DNA from: Eutypa lata
Taxonomy: Eukaryota > Ascomycota > Sordariomycetes > Xylariales > Diatrypaceae
Reading direction: 5' to 3'
NCBI GenBank assembly: GCA_022661535.1
Contig: JAKULF010000003.1
Location: 6,386,001 to 6,450,000 of the forward strand
Length of the DNA: 64,000 bases
Part shown: piece after piece, positions 22,901-35,444 of the stretch
Numbering within the stretch: the stretch's first letter is position 1
How the letters are laid out: each line of letters begins with the position of its first letter
The notes under the pieces: model-generated
Told to the model about the DNA's origin: nothing
What the model saw: the letters and a program-made list of their open reading frames with translations, nothing else
The model's database searches: none
Made by a program: the position numbers and the translations under genes

Positions 22901-25613
22901 AGCGCAGAGATATCTCTTCCGACTGCTGTACGTATGCTTCCCTTTGCAGGTCTCTGCCAACATTGGACAGGGCTTGACCAAGACCAGCGGCAAACCCCGA
23001 AGATTGCTGTGCAGGAAGGTTGCCTGCTGCCGCAGCCGCTTCACGCTCACTTTTCAGAACGATTTCATTCCCAGCAATCTCATCATAGATACCGATGAGG
23101 TAATCGTCGGGCAAATCCGCGTTATCGTTGATACCTCTGTTATTCTTGATGAAGTCTTCCTTGGTCATACGTCTAGCAATCTTGGTGCTATGTAAATCCG
23201 TGTTCAATAGGATGACGGAATATGCTAGGACATAGGCCGTGTCGGCGTTGGCAAAGGCATTGGGGTTACCCATTACGTAGCGGTTAGCAAACTTAAGCAT
23301 GAAGCGATCAATCTTCTGCGCCTCGCCAGGGAGACGGAAAGACTGGAGGAATTGTCGCAAAGAGTCGACGAAACGTCTCTTAGTAAAATCCATGGTATCG
23401 ACAAAAGCATGCATGATCTCGATGTTCTTAGGCTCTCCTTCGCCGAGGTACTCGCCCAGCTGTTGCTTATCGAGGCGGTCTTCACGAATCAGGAACCTTG
23501 CGATATCTTCGGGACTATCGCCGGGTATGAATCCCTCCTGCATCAACAACTTGACGCCCTTCTTGGGTTTGAAGTTGAACTGCTGGATAGCCTTCGTCAA
23601 GGCCGTTTTGCGGGCTTTCTCCTTCTCTAACTGGGCCGGGTCATCCTCGATAACAGGTGTAGATGGTGGAAGAGGGGTTTCTAAGCGTGAGGCGCTATCC
23701 CCGACCGAAGGATCGATGGACTCCCGGATGTCGTCCGCCGAACCTCGAGCGGCGCCGTCCGATCCACCACTGACATCGGCACGCCCTGCTATGGACCAAT
23801 TGACGAGTGATCGCAATGCTTCAACCAGGGTCTCCAGGGCGGACCTCCTAAGAATGTATTCTTTGGGAATCTCTGATTCAGGGTCGACAGGAGGTAGAAT
23901 ATCTCTCACGTTGAGAGGTGGTGGTAACATGCCTTTGAGTTGCCATTCAGATGCAATATTCGCATTCGCATTCTTTTCTTCGTACGCCTGTTCCTGCGCG
24001 GCCGTGATGGAGACCGAGGTGCTGGCATATCTGGATAGGTCTTCGATGATGGTCTGGAAGAGATTGTCGACTTCACTATCGCAATCATAGTTGAGATACG
24101 TCTCGACTAGGCCTCTAGGATCACCACAGAAGCGGTTTAGTATATTGACAAAGTACAACTTCTGGGATAATGGGGCTGTCCGTCGCGCCAGGAGGGCTAG
24201 ATATATCTCGTTGAGGAATACTTCAATCTCTTTCTGTTACTCAAAGTTAGAGGATTTAATCAGGCTACAATGGCACTAGGCAACGAATGTTATATCACCA
24301 ACCTTAAAAGGAGCTCGCATGAACTTCAGCATCAACCAAAATATCTCACAACACACTTCGAAGACTTTATCTACTGAGCTTGCTCCATTCCTCGTGATGC
24401 TAAGACAAAGGTAATACTTGATGGCTTGGAGAAAGCTAGTCGGCTCGTTATTTTTCGTGTTGGTAATAGTACATAGAGGTGAAGTGAAAAGGTGAATATG
24501 GTTGTTTAGGAGGGTTCGGATGAGATGGAGGGATATCAGCTTGGAGCGCATAGGCTGACCGCGCACATCGTATAGCTGGTCGGAAGGGAGAACCTTTGTA
24601 GATAGGTTACAGAAGGAACGAAAGACAAGATAGGCATCGCGTATGTAGACCTCATCTTCCGCCTCGGCAGATTCAAGTGTCTCTTCAGAAGCGGTATCGT
24701 TCGGCGCATTTTCGGATATGCTCTTGGTCGTTTTCTTTTGGGGCTTCAGTTGTGTCACCATAGTAGGTCCATCACCCAGATTCGAATCGTCGAAACTCTT
24801 CCTGTGCTCGAGATCCTTCAAGGTCAATTTGGGACCTCCACTGCCGCTTGGAGCGGTACTCGGGTCTGCAGCGGCGGTTTCGTCCCCTGTTTCTGCGGTA
24901 GACAAATCATCGGGCATCCCATCTTCGTTCAGGCTGCTGCCGTTTTCAGCGTTTTCGCCGTTTCCTTGGACCGACTCGGACGGGTCAAATGTGACATTGC
25001 TGGAGCTACGCTTGAGCTTTCCGAGGCTCATACGGGCTTCTCTCATATGTAATCTCGTCTTGACGCGTTCGAATACCATACCCACCATCTGTGTTAAGGT
25101 GCCTTGGGCGGCCTGTTGGTTCTCGGTACTTCTAGACAACAAGAAGACATTGTAAACCTGACGGACGGCCTTCAGTAGACCAGCACCATGGACAACAATC
25201 TTATCGTTTAAGATGCCAGCGAGCAAGGCCTGGATGATGTGGCGCTGAACATCGACGGGTGTAGTCTCGCCTTGGAAACAGTCGCATATAGTATCAATGG
25301 CGCGATCGATCATGGGGGCTTGCTCGGTGCCATCTTCCTGAGTAGCGCCGGTAGTGACATTGACGGAGAAGTAGGATGAAGAAATGAGCTTCTGTATGCT
25401 GTCGAGGGCGGTATTGATTAGTTGGCTGTTGCCAGACTTGGTGGCTAGTTGTAACGGAGCGAAGACGACATCGGGTTCGGGTAACTGGGAGCCGCCCTCC
25501 TTTATAGCTTTGAGAGCTGTTTCGGCAAGTTCGGCGAGCTTCTTATTCCTCTGGGCCTCCTTAGATGCGGCTATGGCCTCGAGGGGGGAAACGACGAAAA
25601 CGATGGAACTCAT
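19911..25613 (-). CDS. SEC7: SEC7, large ARF guanine-nucleotide exchange factor
   Basis: Predicted 1877 residues in two exons (25613-24303 and 24233-19911; 69-bp intron with GTTGGT donor and TAACAG acceptor, phase 0). Sec7 activates ARF GTPases at the trans-Golgi and drives vesicle formation. The N-terminal DCB/HUS region is conserved in style (KEIEVFLNEIYLALLARRTA, LVETYLNYDCD). The catalytic Sec7 domain spans about residues 643-823; the glutamic finger is in FRLPGEAQKIDRFM at about Glu741, and ANADTAYVLAYSVILLNTD follows. The long C-terminal HDS helical repeats run to the end. Length agrees with fungal Sec7. Residues ~225-325 and the segment near 20750-20950 are low-complexity linkers. The last ~600 coding bases are strikingly G+C-rich compared with the rest. 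Confidence 0.95.
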
Positions 25614-27758
25614 GGTGGTCGGCAGTAGGCGGACACGGTAGAAACGGCAGGGACGGATACGATAATCGCAGCAGGGCTAGTGTTATTAATGACAGTCAGG
25701 GCCATGAAGTTGAAGTGTTGTCGCGTCTAAGGTGACATGGCAGATATAATGTAGAGTATAATGCGCGCGATTGGATGAGAGGGTTGTCTCGTGGTGTTCG
25801 ATATCTCGATCGATATATAAGTTTTTGATATGGCAGATATATTCCGGAGGTAGGAAGGTTTCAGTAGGTATCTGGCTACTAGGTGATTTAAAATACCAGA
25901 TGAACTGTTTTACAGCATAGAAGGAAATATCAATAATAGAAAAAGGAGAAACGATTCAATTCTTGTTCAGTACCGTCCCTTGGTACCAAACGCAAATCAA
26001 CGTTTATGGATATGTCTGTCTACTATGCAGTAAATAATTATTTATTAGTTATGTAGCAACCTGGCAATAGCAACCTGGCATTTGGATTTAGAGGTTACCA
26101 GATGTTATTAGTTACCATAAATTGCGACCTGTCGGGGTCCTTCCTGCCCGTCCCTCGTATACTAGCCTTGTCTAGCTTAACAAAGCTTCGTAAATGTGTA
26201 CAATATAATATCCCCCTAGAAAGTAGGGAGAATACGTAAAGAATGGCGTAATATATCGCTAACACAGCCTGTACTCCCTGCTTTAAGCGTCAAGTAGCTC
26301 CAGTATCCACATACCTGTAAGTGTACATAAGCTTTAATTATACATACATGTACATATTAAAGTTGACGAACGTTGCTTTCAAGCCACATTAGATGTGTCC
26401 ATTATCAGATCAGCCGCAGACATGTTGGATGTTGATTACCTAACTTTGAGAGGCTTTAAATCCAATCTTCAGCTGGAGGTACCTAGGTACCTAACCAGGT
26501 CCAGCTGGTGCAGCATCAGACCTTGAGTTCGGCCCGTTTTCCCACCAGCCAAAAGACTACACGAGATAGTTAACTACCTAGGTAGACCCAAGCTTTCGGC
26601 ACGCTTCCGATGAACAGCTAGAAAAGGGCCAAGGTGAAGAGCAAATAAACACTTCAATGTTTGTTTGTTACTTACCGAAAGCAAGGAGTTACATGCTAGG
26701 AACGTTTCGTTAATCCTCAGGTTTAAAGGTACATATGTAGAAGTGTATATGTATAAATAGACCAATCAGACATCGATCGCATACTAGATTTCATTGGGGC
26801 TGCCCCAGTTATTGAATCCAACATGATAGATGCATGTACTATGTACTTCGTAGAAGTACAATTAAATGTTCTCGAATAAACAATACACAGAAAGCTATAT
26901 TCTACAGATACTCTGTAATTGGTTAAGTTAATCAATGATTGATTACCTATTAATTCAACTACAGGTTCTATCGTTGTATTTAGGAAAATGCAGGGTCGTA
27001 AGGATTTTTGACCGGGCGAATAAGGAAGGAAAAGAGGGTCCGATCGGAGCTCCAGAAGCCTCCCAGCGCTCCCAACGAAAATATCTCGCCAGCAAATTGA
27101 GCGAACTGGGCCTGGTTTAGATACCAGAATACACCGATATGGTTTAGTTGGTACTTCTGGATAGTGTGGTAAGCTCCTATAATATCATGTACCTCCAGTA
27201 AGATCTGCCCAAAGCTTCAACATCTTTTTTTTTTTCCTCCCTCAAAAGTGAGCACTTTTGTAACTATCAGCAGAGAGAAAAGAAAAAAAAGTCCAAAGGG
27301 GGGAAAACCGGCCAGTTCATCGCTGCTCTCACCCACGACTGACTGTGTTTGTAGATAATTGAAGCTGTCTCTGCTTTCATTGCAGCATTTTTATATTCGT
27401 AAAAATACCCGTAAGTACCTACTTTCCATTTATCGTTACGGAGTATAGGTAAGGTAGTCAAGTCAGTCCGTCCAATTCGTAACTCAACTTATTTTCAACA
27501 ATCACCACCGGCACCACCAGCACCACCAGCACCACCACCACGGGTCAATCTCTACCTCACCCCCCATATTTTCACTTCCACCTTACCATACTATCATACT
27601 TACTCCCTCTTCTCCTCCTCCCTGAACCTCCTTTCTCACTAATTTAAATAGAGCGGGAAAAATCTAATTCAATTGGATACGGAGCTTTCGGCCTACCGTT
27701 TTATTTTCTCTCACCTAACCTCACCTCACCTCACACAAACACAGAAAGAGAAAAAAAG
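25614..27758. promoter_or_regulatory. 2.1-kb region between divergent SEC7 and PDH E2 genes
   Basis: No gene is supported. The left part is A+T-rich with scattered TACCTA motifs. The right part (about 27480-27750) is pyrimidine- and CACC-rich, as is common just upstream of highly expressed fungal genes, and must include the PDH E2 promoter and leader. Exact transcription starts cannot be set from sequence. Confidence 0.5.
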
Positions 27759-29295
27759 ATGTTCGGTGCCGTCTTGAGGAGGCGAGTCCTCCCCACCGCC
27801 AACTACGCCGGCAGATTAGCATTGGCTCGGTATTATGCCTCGTTCCCGTCGCATACCGTCGTCAAGATGCCCGCCTTGTCGCCCACTATGACGGCGGGCG
27901 GCATTGGCGCCTGGCAGAAGAAGCCTGGTGACACCATCGCCCCCGGTGAGGTCCTGGTCGAGATCGAGACCGACAAGGCCCAGATGGACTTCGAGTTCCA
28001 AGAGGAGGGTGTTATTGCCAAGATCCTGAAGGAGGCCGGCGAGAAAGATGTCCCAGTTGGTAGCGTAAGTATATATTTTGTCTTTCGTCGGGTCCATTGA
28101 TCACTCTTCCGGGATATGCATTTTGCAGTCCAAATCGTGGATCCAATTCTTTTCCCCTCTCTTCCTAAATACCTATATCCCTCTGATCTATCTATATACT
28201 AACCACCAATTCGTAACTATATAGCCTATCGCTGTTATGGTCGAAGAAGGCACCGATATCGCTCCCTTCGAGTCTTTCAGCCTCTCTGATGCCGGAGGCG
28301 ACGCTGCTCCCCCCGCCCCCAAGGAAGAAAAGAAACCCGAATCCGACTCACAATCCGCCGCCACGACGTCCGCGCCCGAGCCACCCCCCGAAGAATACGC
28401 CTCCGAGGGCAAACTGGAGCTGTCTCTCGAACGGGATCCTAATGCCACTCTCGCCGCCAAGCGCCTAGCAAAGGAGAAGGGCGTCGTCCTCTCCGCTCTG
28501 AAGGGCAGCGGTCCGGGAGGCAAGATCACCGAGGATGATGTCAAGAACGCCGGCTCAGGCGCTGGTGCTGCCTCCGCCTCCTCGTCATCCGTCGCCGCCT
28601 TCGAAGATACCCCTCTCACCAACATGCGGAGAACCATCGCCAAGCGGCTGCAGGAGTCGACGCAGAACAACCCGCACTTCTTCGTCAGCAGCAAGATCTC
28701 CGTGACGAAGCTGCTGAAGCTGCGCCAGGCCCTGAACAGCTCGGCCGACGGCAAGTACAAGCTCTCGGTCAACGACTTCCTGATCAAGGCCATCGCCGTG
28801 GCGTCGAAGAAGGTGCCCGCGGCCAACTCGTCGTGGCTCGGCGACTCGATCCGGCAGTACAACACGGTGGACGTGTCGGTGGCGGTCGCGACCCCCAACG
28901 GCCTCATCACGCCCATCGTGACGGGCGTCGAGGCGCGCGGCCTCGAGTCCATCTCGGCCAAGGTCAAGGAGCTCGCCAAGAAGGCCCGCGACAGCAAGCT
29001 CAAGCCCGAGGAGTACCAGGGCGGCACCATTTCCATCTCCAACATGGGCATGAACTCGGCCGTCGACAGCTTCACCGCCGTCATCAACCCCCCGCAGGCC
29101 GCCATCCTGGCCGTCGGCACCACCAAGAAGGTCGCCGTCCCCGTCGAGACCGAGGAGGGCACCGGGATCGAGTGGGACGACCAGATCGAGATCACCTCGA
29201 GCTTCGACCACAAGGTCGTCGATGGGGCTGTGGGCGCCGAGTGGGTCAAGGAGTTCAAGAAGGTCATCGAGAACCCTCTCGAGCTACTGCTGTAA
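27759..29295 (+). CDS. pyruvate dehydrogenase E2 (dihydrolipoamide acetyltransferase)
   Basis: Predicted 458 residues in two exons (27759-28064 and 28225-29295; 160-bp intron, phase 0). The enzyme is the acetyltransferase core of the mitochondrial pyruvate dehydrogenase complex (the PDA2/LAT1 product of yeast), passing acetyl groups from lipoamide to CoA. Residues 1-30 form an Arg-rich mitochondrial presequence ([10 protein letters not shown]...). The lipoyl domain follows, with the modified lysine at Lys73 in ETDKAQ. A Pro/Ala/Glu linker leads to an E3-binding domain ([20 protein letters not shown]). The catalytic domain ends with [15 protein letters not shown], giving His431 and Asp435 as the active-site pair; Lys replaces the usual Arg after the His. 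The C-terminus ENPLELLL is typical. A long antisense frame here is only a shadow of the high-GC coding strand. Confidence 0.95.
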
Positions 29296-30622
29296 AAGGA
29301 AGATGAGCAAAGCGAAAGAAGGAGGCGAGCGGGCGGACAGACAGACAGACAGACAGACGGGGTAGCTTAGATGTTGGGGAGGCAGGGAGGGAGGAAAGGA
29401 GGAAGGAAGGAAGGAAAATCCATTGCGTGGGGGCGTTGTCTGGCATGCATGGCATGATGATGATTCGTCTATAGATAACGGTTGGGTCCATCCATTTGTA
29501 GCATTATGCCCCTGAGATCGCTGTAATAATACAAAAAATACCATGAGAGCATGATATAGAAGAAACAGAAAGGCAGTCCAAATACAGCATAGTAGGGCTA
29601 GCTCAGAGGGGGATGAATGCAGGACGAAGTAATGTCGGAATGAATGAAATATCCCAGCATCACGAGGGGGGAGACGGACAGAGGAGGCTTGAGGGCGAGG
29701 GTGAGAGGGTCATATAGGTAGTTATCATCAACGTAGTGATGTGAATGCTTGTCTATATGGGGAGTATAGAGAGGTTGAGATAGCTCACTTGAAGATCATA
29801 TCATATCTACCTACTTAGCTATCTATTTGTTCATCCTTGCCTAGCTAGGGCTTCATATCCAATATCTTACGTCCTGTAGTAGTGATATGTATACCAACTT
29901 ACTGATATACTCATAGGCTTTAGTTATATTTAGTCTCTAGGCTACCCACACCAAGGTAGCAAGTAGGTGGCAGGTAATAAAGCAGGATTCAACCATAGAT
30001 GATGAACTAGATGCTACGTTGTTCACGTGTCTCCTTAGGTTAGGTCTCTATGCCTTGTCCTCCCCCTCCTATAAGAACATACAGGTGAGTGCCATGCCGC
30101 CGGCTATCTTATTCTAGGTATTTGCCACATCTCCTATTAACGCACAAAAGACCTACAAATTTAAGGCCTCGAGTATAAAGGCCAATCATTATACCAATTA
30201 AAAAAGCAAGAAACAGACATCTCTTCGGCGCGGTACAATGGATCGAGTATTACTCCAGCGGTTGTTTGTTGGTCGATACTGCGAGGTGCACACGTAAAGA
30301 GTACTCATCACATCACTAGTTAGGCGATTTTGTCCCCCTCTTATCATGAGCAAGCTGTAGAAACAATGCAGAGAGACGTATGTTTGACCTTATTTATTTT
30401 ATCCTATGATCTCTTATAATGACAATTCTTATGAAGAAGTACATAGGTAGGTAGGTAGGTAGATAGGTAGGTAACGCCATATCCTGGCTCCTGAATCTAC
30501 CAGTGGATATATAGTAGACATTGCTCTCATAAAATGTCCTTAAGAGCTTTTCTACTGGTACAGCAGAAGAACTCCACATCTGTCTTTTTTGCCTGCCTGT
30601 CTGTTTGTGTATGTATGTTGAT
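29296..30622. other. 1.3-kb spacer between convergent genes
   Basis: No gene is supported. It starts with an ACAG repeat (about 29336-29358) and AGG-rich DNA in the 3' flank of the PDH E2 gene, becomes A+T-rich, and ends with an AGGT microsatellite (about 30444-30474) close to the 3' end of the permease gene. Confidence 0.55.
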
Positions 30623-32831
30623 CTACACCAAGTACCGGAAGCCCTTCCGCATCCGCAGCGCCTCATCAGGGCTATTCAGATGCTCGACGCCAGCAGCCGA
30701 GGTAGACACGGCATCAGACTTATGCGCACCGTCCTCGCCCCAGCCCTGCTGCTCGCCCTCCTCGAGTTTCCTGTTCAGGCCCTCGAGCAGGGTCTTGAAC
30801 CACCAGGAGCCCAGGATGGTGACGCCGAACATGGCCGTGACGATGCCGTAGCTCTGCCGGTACCCGTTGTTCTCGAGGCCCCAGACGTAGCTGCCGGCCA
30901 CGTTGCCCAGCTGCGAGAACGCGTTGATCAGCGCGATGGCCACGGCCCGCTTCGCCGGGGGGCGCGGGAACGACGAGCTGATCCACGAGTAGAACACGAT
31001 GAACCCCGCGTACGAGCTCGCCTGCAGGAACAGCGCCACGTAGCGCGCCGCCACGTTGAGCGTCGACATGCTGATGATGAACCCGACTAGGCCGCCGATT
31101 ATCGGGCCCGTTATGTGCCAGAACTAGATGGGGATGCTGGCGTTAGCGATCAAGGTTTGCGGTTTCTCCCCCTTTTCTTCTTTCTAGCTATCTAACATAC
31201 CTTTTCTTGCGTTCGGTCGGCATGCCACGCGTTGAGCAGAGAGACGATGCATGAGAATACCCAAGGGGGCGAGGACATCAGCAGGGTCTCAACATATCCG
31301 AAACCAAGCGTTCCCGTGAGAGTCGGCTACATTTACCCCATGATCGTTAGCTTTACGAACTTATCATGACAAAAAAGAAAGAAAAGAAAAGAAAAGAAAA
31401 AAGGAGTTCTTACGAAGAAAGCGTTAAAGGAAAGACCGACGACGTAAGCGGTGAACGTCAGCATCATGAGGTAGATCTTGATATCCTTGACGGCCATGAA
31501 GAGCCCGTCGAAGACGCCCTGGCCCTCGGCGTCGACGTCGGCCTCGCCCACGTCCTCGAGCATGCGCAGCTGCGCCACCTGGAGCTCCTCCTCGGTGAAG
31601 CCACGCGAGTTGTGCGGTAGGTCCGGCAGGATCACGGCTGCCGTGATGGCTACGAACATGGTGGCGGCGCCCTCGACTGTGTTTTTATTGAACTCGTCAG
31701 CTCTACGAACTCCAATTATTATGAAGATGTTTTTATTTGTTTTGGAGCAGTATGGTGATGGTGATGGTGATGGTTTGTTGACTTACTCCAGAAAAGCCAT
31801 CGCCAAGCGGCGTGTCCCAGAACTCCCTGCATGTTGGACAGCACGCCGGCGCCCACGAGCGCGGAGAAGGCGTTCGAGATGATGTTACCGCAGAACAGAA
31901 TGGCGTTCCGCATGGTCAACTCTCGGCGGGTGTACCATTTACTCTGTATGAGGAGGGCTCCCGGCAACTACGAGGAACATTTAGAATTAGTAACTCAGTT
32001 CCTTAATCCTTCTTCCCAGACATCTTAATAGCTTCGAGTTTTCCAGGTTAATCATATACAAAAGAAGAATGCCAAGTCTCCTTTTACCACCACGGAAGAT
32101 CCAAGCCACGCCATAAGAAGAGAAGTAAACAATTGGTAGTAAATCTAAAAGGGGTGAGTGGAGGGGGCCAGGCAAAGGGAAAGCCTTACGAAAGCAGCCT
32201 CCACGAAACCGAGGAAGAACCGAGTCAAGACCATGCCGGTGAAGTCCTTCGTGATCCCCGTCAGGGTCGAGATCAGGCCCCAGAGCAGCATCGCGCACGC
32301 GATGTACAGCGACGGCCGCGAGATGCGGTTGATGAACATGTTCGACGGCACCTGCATGAGGATGTACCCGACGTAGAGGATACTCAGGCAAGTCGAGTAC
32401 TCGGTGTCGTCCAGGTTGAGGTCGTCCTGCAGACCGCGCAGCCGGGCCGCCGCAACGTTGTTGCGGTCTAGATAGTTGAGCTGAAATTTTTTGTTTTGTT
32501 AGCAGATAGAACTCGTAGGTAAGTAGGTAGTGTAGCAACCACGCAGAGGATATAGGGAAAAGTGTGCGCGCGCGCGCTTCGTTTGTTTCATGTTTCATGT
32601 ATGGAGGTAGGAACTCACGATGTAGATCAGGACGAATAGCGAACACCGGCCGTCTAGCTTTCTCAGCAAAGAGCGCTCGACGCGCGCACGATGGGCCGGG
32701 TCCATAGACGCAGCGACCACTGTCGCCCTGTTGGCACCCTCGTCCGGCGCCTGCGTGTGCTCTACGGCCTCGACATCCTGCTTCTGGGTATTCGGCCCAT
32801 GAGCTTCTGCTCTCGTGATCTCGTCGGCCAT
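30623..32831 (-). CDS. MFS permease of the anion:cation symporter (Dal5/allantoate-like) family
   Basis: Predicted 524 residues in six exons: 32831-32619, 32480-32190, 31967-31787, 31676-31414, 31326-31201, 31123-30623. All phases agree. Key family sequences are LNYLDRNNVAAARL after the first membrane segment, GYILMQVPSNMFINRI, TRFFLGFVEAAF|LPGALL, AWRWLFW|IEG and FWHITGPIIGGLVGFIISM. These match fungal Dal5-type carriers for organic anions such as allantoate, pantothenate, nicotinate or sugar acids; the substrate cannot be read from the sequence. A hydrophilic N-tail (~60 residues) precedes TM1, and twelve TM segments are expected. At the last intron I use the second AG (ctag, 31124) because the first AG lies only a few bases after the gctaac branch and breaks the frame. 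A Zn(II)2Cys6 gene lies 2.6 kb upstream on the same strand. Confidence 0.88.
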
Positions 32832-35444
32832 GACGGATTACCTCTGCTAGTGGTAGTGGTGGTGTGCGACTCTTCGACTAGGCTGGCAGAGACACACAAT
32901 GCGCAGAGGGGGGAAGGGAGATGGAAGAAAGCAGGAAGAGGGTGTCAGAATCTCGCAAGCGAGAAGGTCTGGGGGGTCTTCCTTATGTACTTATGTCGAT
33001 ATATTTATTACGTTTATCGCGTGTCCAGAGGGATCCATCTCGGTTGCCACTTGACATACTTTTTTAGCCATTGGCGAGATTGGTAATATCTCCTTACTTA
33101 TCTCCATACTTTTATCACCTACATACCGTGACATGCCATGCCATGCCAATGCCATACCTTGAACTTTCTTTTCTTTCACTAACAAACTAGAGCTCTAACT
33201 AGTCTAGACCCCGACTTTCTGCTCTTTTACTCCGTCATCTCCATGCGACGTGTGTGGGGGAAGTGGACCGGATTGGAAGAAAGAAACCGGGATTGGGAGG
33301 TTCTTCTTCGGCGTCTTGGCATCCTTTCGATCTTTTCAAGCTATTTATCTAGGTAAAGTTAGACCACGTTTTTCTCCTCAGCATTAGCCGCCCCGGCTTT
33401 CCGTCCATCCCTCCCATCGTCTTAGTACGTAGAGTATATATTTTTCTTAGCCCCCAAGGCCGCTAACCCCCCCCCCCCCAACGAATCACTACTCGAAGCG
33501 GTGGCACGATCGGCAAAGCGAGTGATGGGGACATTGTGTGTATAGTTAAGGCACTATGTATGTAATGCATGTAATGGATTATGGCTATCATCCGATCTGT
33601 TCCGAACCAGACTTAACTGGAGCTGCAAGTGCTAGCTGCCTCTACATACTTATATGCATACTTACCTACATACTCAGATACTGTGGGCGCGTGTTAATAT
33701 GTAGAGGTAATGTTGAGGAGAAGTAGTAACTATGGATCCAACTGATTCCAACCTCAATTCGAACTCTTCCCGACTCAACTGCGGAGATGAAACTGGGGAA
33801 CACCTAACTTAGGTCATGTGAGCTGGCTCGTATGTCTATCTATTAGATAGGTTACCATGTTCGTTGACCGAGAGAGCTAAACAACGACTCCCAAGGAATG
33901 CAGAATTTACATACCAAGACGATAATCCCATGTGTAGTAGACCTCTAGTTCTTGATTGTGAAACGGCGGAAATCCTCGGCATTTGTCATATATAAGCTTA
34001 TATCTCATCTGCAGGTCCCTGAGCTACAGTCTAGCTCGTATAAACTACAAAGGCGAACGTTAGCATTCAAATGTTAGTGCATTAGGTATGTAGCATGCCG
34101 AATTATGTCTGGCTGGTGAGTTTTAAATTCTTAAACCCGCATGACTACCACATGAAGTCTAACGTGCTATCGCTAGCTATCTAGTGGCCTCCACAAAGCT
34201 TATTAAAAGCCCGCGGGGTCAATTTTTTCTTGTTTTCGTTCCCCATGGGTCCTTTCACTAGAGCGTCTTTCCTCGCGTCATACCCTGGTACCCATTGATC
34301 GGTAACGACAACGGCTTCTACATGCATATGTAGGCGGTCTGAGTAGGTATGTAATTAGAGTCTCGGACCCTTCCGACTAGTGCGTGTATACAGCATCACG
34401 GGGTCGAGCACGAGTCTTGCCTTCATACTTCGATTGATTAACCTAGTTATTCTAGGTACGACTAGATCGCGGTAACGTTAGGCGTACCCTGGCACGTTAC
34501 TTTGAAAGGGGGGCTGCGGCTCCCAAGGTATAGTGTCGGACACGCGAGCAAAGCGCGAGGCTCTGCTCTTCTACACAACGCCTCATTCTTAGCTGCTCAT
34601 TCTATTCTAGAAATAGCCCCCAAAGCCACATGGGCACTTAAGATAGGTAAATATGTAGTATAGGGTCTATGGACGAATTGGTTACGTAGGTACCACATAC
34701 ACAGTTAGGGGAGCACCTAGTTACTTATCAGCCGGGCAAATGGGAAAACCCCCTTGTGGGACTCAATTCTATAGATCATTTCAACTCTCCACTCTTAAGG
34801 AAGGTTTCTGCCGTGAAAACGGGGTTAGGAACTAGAAGTCCGAAAAGATACGCCGTTTCAGAGCATTCCGTTTCTTCCTCGTGATCTGTCTGTATGTAGG
34901 TATGTAGGCATGAAAAATCAATCTCGTGATGTTCCCGTTAGCTCAACTAATTATTGATAACCACCCGGCCGGACCCTGGTGCAAATCTTGGGGATCTCTT
35001 TTCCCGTTTCATCATAGGGCTCGTTTCCTCAGCCCATCCATAGAGTCGAAATACCTGTTAGTGAACGCGAATCCGTTGTTCTAGTAATAAATAGGTAGAC
35101 ACAACATTCTAGCAATGAACACTGGAGAAGGGAACGGTGCTGCCTTGGAATAGCACTCTGGTAAACGAGATTGCGAAAGTTGTGTTGTTGTATAATTACT
35201 AGTTAACCACCGGTTATCTATATTATCGACTAGTCTGCCATTTTCTAGAAATGCGTCTGCCATGTCTTGACATGAATAATATATCGTCAAATATCTCACC
35301 TAATAGTAGGCCGATACAGAGAACAAGGTCGCGGCCTAGAGGGAGTGTGTGCGCACATGTGGTTCACCCCGGGACTTACGCATCCAGAGCGCCTGCTGAG
35401 ATACCTCCAGCGACGTCTCTAGAGGTTTCTTCATCGTCAGGTTT
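32832..35444. other. 2.6-kb intergenic region
   Basis: No gene is supported. It contains the promoter of the MFS permease on the left, and the 3' flank of the transcription-factor gene on the right. A poly-C run (about 33468-33478) and scattered TAGGTA motifs are the only visible features. Confidence 0.5.

Noticed and set aside
28188..29267. Long antisense frame (359 codons) over the PDH E2 gene
   Set aside because: It is a shadow of the G+C-rich coding strand. The sense strand encodes a complete E2 protein, and the antisense product is Ser/Ala/Leu-rich without motifs.
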